Positions 60,549 through 64,000 of a stretch of DNA of 64,000 nucleotides are shown piece by piece. Position 1 is the stretch's first letter. Each line of letters begins with the position of its first letter. Under the pieces are notes generated by a model that was not told where the DNA came from, made no database searches, and was given only the letters and a program-made list of their open reading frames with translations. Position numbers and translations under genes: made by a program. Origin of the DNA: Coprinus comatus (taxonomy: Eukaryota; Basidiomycota; Agaricomycetes; Agaricales; Agaricaceae); the NCBI GenBank assembly GCA_034638255.1, contig JAWPGT010000068.1, forward strand, positions 54,105 to 118,104. The letters run 5' to 3'.

Positions 60549-61461
60549 CTACTCCATTACATGTCCCTCGTCCTCACTATTTATATGAATAACTTTTTGA
60601 ACACGATAATTCTCTAACAAAAGGGCGTTTGCGAAGAAAATATCATCGGCAACATGTATGATGCCACGGTGCCCAACTGCGCGTGTAGCATCAGCTCTAT
60701 TGTAGAGGAAAATAATGAGAACGTGGCGAGATTGAATCAATAATGCAAGACTTACAATTTGAAGTAGATACCGGGGCTCGTTCCACTTGTTACAATATAA
60801 CAAATGGTATTTCCAGTAGCATGCGGGTTTTCAGTCGAAGTGGTTGGTGCAGTTGTAGATGTTGCACCCGTAGACATCACACTCGAGGAACCGACTATTG
60901 CAATCGAGGGTGTAGTTGTAGAGGTACTGGATGGTACATTCGATTTGGAAGCACCTAAGTTAGCTCCCGTTTTTGCCAACGGGTCCATCTTGGCATTATA
61001 GTTGGCCGAAAACTGGGCCAGAGCTTGATTGCGAGTCATCATCCTGTTGCTTAAAACCACATTAGTTTAGAGTATCAAGTTGTAACAAGGACTCACGGAT
61101 TGACAGGTGCAGGTGCAGATACTACAGTTGTGAGACCTGGGTTAATTGAAGGCAAGGCGGGAGCTGCAGCAGCTTTACTACGTTTCGTAGTCTTTGGAAC
61201 AGGAGCATGTTGAGTACTAGTTTGACCAAGTTTTCTCTTGGGTCTGGAGGGAGCGGGAATTATGTCGACACTGGCGTCAGAGTCGGAAGAGATAGAGACC
61301 GTGTCCATGTCAACGTTCACTGGTAAAAAACTACTTCCTTTCCATTCCAACAATGTGGGGGGAGGAACGTTGGCGTCATCCAAATTCACCTCTACAGAAT
61401 TTGATAGTTAGTACAAGAGTGCACCGAAGAGAGAGGTAGACTTACCTGGCAAATGAGACAT
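60549..61461 (-). CDS. Uncharacterised Ser/Thr-rich nuclear-type protein, possible transposon passenger
   Basis: Four exons on the minus strand (61461-61446, 61391-61097, 61043-60756, 60696-60549) give 248 residues. Seen: a short acidic start, an acidic Ser/Asp stretch (SISSDSDASVDII), a basic block like a nuclear localisation signal (PSRPKRKLGQ, KTTKRSKAA), a Ser/Thr-rich middle, then NTICYIVTSGTSPGIYFKLA followed by HRGIIHVADDIFFANALLLE. The last part weakly resembles the RNase H1 N-terminal/viroplasmin-like domain (pattern Y-V-G-G-Y and a later aliphatic helix), a domain common in basidiomycete proteins of unknown role. This is an inference from pattern only. The coding exon 1 is just 16 nt. 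It is divergent from the gene at 61818. Confidence 0.7.
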
Positions 61462-61817
61462 AGGATACTCGCAGAGAGAGAGGAGGACGAAGAGGGGTGA
61501 GGGTGGGAAAGGAGAGAGAATTTGCCCAGTTGAACAAGGGCGGTATTTTGAGATCCGCACACCACATGTTATTTTTCATATTTGATATTTCGGCTGTCGG
61601 CTAAGGCCTGCTAAGACTACTGACTAGACAATACGGCGAACTGGTACCTTGAACGATTTTGAATTTCAACCCATTGGTGCAAGTTGGCGCAATGGACCTG
61701 AGGGGTTGGACCTGGTTTAACTTTTGAGATCTATGATAATCTACATAAATAAGTCACGAATGAATTTTTCAGTTTCGTTGAAGTCCCACATACCTGGATC
61801 GACAATACTCACAAGGA
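61462..61817. promoter_or_regulatory. Divergent gap between two accessory-type genes
   Basis: 356 bp between start codons. No TATA box or known site was recognised. It probably carries both promoters. Confidence 0.4.
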
Positions 61818-63233
61818 ATGCCCATGCCGTTGTCTATTCCTCCACCTCCACCTCCACCTCCTACTTCTGTAGCGGAGGTTGAGCCTTGTCCTTCTACAGC
61901 TACAGAGCCCACTCCTCAGGCAAGTGCACCAAACAGTGACGAGGGCCTTCAGGGAGCTGGTATGTCAGTGAAGACCATATGAATGTTTTTGTACTCACAA
62001 CTCCTTTTTTTTGGTTACAACACTAGGCTCCAGTTCGCGTGCCCAAGACACAACTGGAGGAGAAGAACTGGCTTCGGCTTCAGATACATGGTCAATTTGG
62101 CAACCAAGTCGGCCAACACCATCTGACTTCATATGTGAAGAACCTGATGAATCGGTATGTACAATTCATTTAATTTAAAAACTTCAAATTATGAATGTAT
62201 TACTTACAAGGGATATTAGGTTGCAGAGAACATACGTCCAGGAGAAGATGATGGTCCTGAAGCGACACATGCTAGCCGGAACCCACACAAGAAAACAATA
62301 CCCGTATCACATCGATCGAAGCGCAAGGACAAGGTTACAGTCGCAACTTCACGAGCAGAAGTGGCTCGTAGGCGTATCGCTCTTCAAAAGGACTTGAGAG
62401 AGTTCCGATTGTGGAGGGAGCAAGAAATCAAAACAATTGCCCAGCGCCACAACCTACGCCCTTACTATGTACGCCAGCTTGTTTTGAGGACGTCATCATA
62501 CAAGGTCAGGCGTCGCCCATCACTCCGAAATGCTATAATTCACCACAAAGCTAAGGAGTTGAATAAAGGTGAGTTTATGATTCAAGGCAATGAAACATTG
62601 ACACTCACAAAACGGTTGTGAACCCCTGCACCCAGATCTTCCTGTAGGCCTTCGAAAGAACTTGGAGGAGATTCGAGAGGCAGCAGATAATGATTCCACA
62701 TTGAAGAATTTGTCTCCTGAACGTGAACAGGAATTGATTGATGCGGTGGTTGAACAACGTGAATTGAAAAGTACTGGAGCTAGGAAAACGAATAAAGGGG
62801 CGGTACTTGATTTTATCAACATCACCAAGAGAATTCAATGGGAGGTATGTACTTACCATTGAACTCGCGTCATGACTGTGGTTGGTAAACGTATCCTAGA
62901 TGGGCGCCTTGCACGAGAGAACAGGGATCACTGCTTTTGCCTTCTTCTCAAGGGGACATATAAACGACTCTATTTTTCCTACGTGGATTGATTGCGGTAA
63001 CGGCCTTGATTTCATCTCTGATATATTGAAGACCACGCCACACCTGTTTGGAAGGAAATTCGAGACTTGGGCGGTTGCACAGAGCAGAGGTGAGGTGGAA
63101 ATGATTGGAGATCACGATTTGATTGGCTTACGTAATGTTTGTTGAACTTACAGGAAAAAACTTTTCGGAAACGTTGAAGGACATGCAGAAGGATTGCATG
63201 ACGATGATTAATACTGGGTTAAGTAGGTGTTAG
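61818..63233 (+). CDS. Uncharacterised protein with Pro-rich start and basic HTH-like segment
   Basis: Six exons (61818-61959, 62027-62154, 62220-62568, 62636-62844, 62900-63089, 63154-63233) give 365 residues in a clean frame. It begins with a run of Pro residues, then a polar part (WSIWQPSRPTPSDF), then a basic, helix-rich region of about 80 residues, VARRRIALQKDLREFRLWRE, QEIKTIAQRHNLRPYYVRQL, SSYKVRRRPSLRNAIIHHKA, whose IAQRHNL step looks like a helix-turn-helix. After that come LSPEREQELIDAVVEQREL and the globular GALHERTGITAFAFFSRGHI, DCGNGLDFISDILKTTPHLF. I recall this type as a multi-copy unknown protein in Agaricomycetes, but I cannot name it. DNA binding is inferred. Its position beside a KDZ element and an LTR-like tail suggests an accessory or mobile origin. 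Confidence 0.72.
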
Positions 63234-64000
63234 CTCACATCTCCTTCACAGCCGAATAGCTAAACACTTTCTCTTACTCGTTTCACATAGCCTTGGACTA
63301 CTGTTTCGTATAGCCTCGGACTAGCACTTTCTACAGACTTCCACTTGTCGTTTCACTCACTGTTTCAGCTGTAGATAGTTTCACTCTCCTGTCTCACATG
63401 TATCAAGCATAGCCTACAACCTGTACTCGTAGTTGTATAAATACATGGACAGCGACAGAGATTAAGCTTCAGCTTAATACTCTCTAAGTTGCTTCTACTC
63501 TATCTCGTTCATCGCCCTCAACCTGATACCTAGAACCGGAGTCAGCTCTAACTCTTGCACGAACGGCTTACTAGTAAGGAACACCTGTGATCTACAGTCA
63601 GAGTACTGTGGAGGTCGTCCCCTGAAAATAGTCTCAGTCTGAGTAGACGTTCTCCTCCTACGAGCATCTTGAAGAGATCCATCGTAGCATCGTCTATACC
63701 GAAACGGAGGTATAGGCAAGATTATAACATTGTATTAAGCTACAACTCGACGAATCCCTAACCCGGATATCTGTCATCGTCTTCCTCCGCGAACCTCTAA
63801 CCCAGGTCTCTGCACTCGTCACCCTCCCCAACCCAACTCCGTGCGAACTCCTAACCAGAGTCTCTGCAACCCCTTGCTTTTATTCCTTTGACAACCGCCT
63901 AACCCGCAACCGTCATTACTTGGAGAATTAGCACAAACCCTCACGCATAGGATCAAGATCCGGGCTGACAACATACCTCGCCGTCGAGCAGGTCTACCTT
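63234..64000 (+). mobile_element. LTR-like sequence running off the window
   Basis: No gene. A near-repeat ATAGCCT(T/C)GGACTA occurs at about 63287-63300 and 63310-63323, and several GTTTCAC pieces follow. TATAAATA is at 63436-63443, and a pyrimidine-rich leader comes after it. From about 63753 three degenerate units begin CGAA(T/C)...CTAACC(C) and contain TCT(C/G)...GCA or GTCATCGTC. This is the look of a retrotransposon LTR with its promoter and leader, but the LTR ends, a target-site duplication and a primer-binding site were not identified. Confidence 0.4.

Noticed and set aside
63753..63910. True telomere (CCCTAA)n
   Set aside because: Only isolated CTAACCC words within longer, diverged units. 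No uninterrupted telomeric repeat.

Overview
The window looks like nuclear DNA of a filamentous basidiomycete, probably an Agaricomycete. Almost every gene is cut by many short introns (about 45-85 nt, GT...AG, often GTATGT/GTAAGT and CAG/TAG). The genes are eukaryotic housekeeping genes, one transposase belongs to the KDZ class that is abundant in Agaricomycetes, and a Mig1/CreA-type repressor carries a first zinc finger of the form C-X4-C, which I associate with basidiomycete Cre1. The exon models below were assembled by hand from splice sites, reading-frame phase and family similarity. For most genes the summed exon lengths are an exact multiple of three.

Left part (1-19 kb): an inverted pair of identical tRNA-Gly genes; a derlin (ER-associated degradation); a 1114-residue membrane protein that is an internal tandem duplication of a four-helix module; V-ATPase subunit d (VMA6) convergent with a secreted GH71 alpha-1,3-glucanase; a conserved uncharacterised protein; a ZCCHC10-like zinc-knuckle protein; V-ATPase proteolipid subunit c (VMA3); and, divergent from it, a ZIP metal transporter. 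Subunits d and c both belong to the membrane V0 sector.

Middle (19-48 kb): a gene-poor stretch with short direct repeats; the mitochondrial branched-chain 2-oxoacid dehydrogenase E1 alpha gene with two microexons of 9 and 8 nt; a single-pass surface protein; a small lysine-rich protein divergent from the 18-exon nuclear-basket nucleoporin Tpr/Mlp1; an arrestin-like protein; a candidate small gene; a queuosine salvage glycosylase (Qng1/DUF2419); a DCAF5-like WD40 protein next to an intron-containing tRNA-Cys; and the Cre1/Mig1 carbon catabolite repressor. The DCAF5-like and Cre1 genes show apparent one-base frame shifts, several at homopolymers, which suggests assembly error as much as gene decay.

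Right part (48-64 kb): a repeat-rich accessory region. About 7.8 kb shows no credible gene but has dispersed short motifs. A nearly complete KDZ transposase follows, then two divergently transcribed accessory-type genes (a nuclear-looking Ser/Thr-rich protein with a weak RNase H1/viroplasmin-like segment, and a Pro-rich protein with a basic helix-turn-helix-like segment), and finally a TATA-containing, LTR-like stretch with degenerate CTAACCC units that runs off the end.
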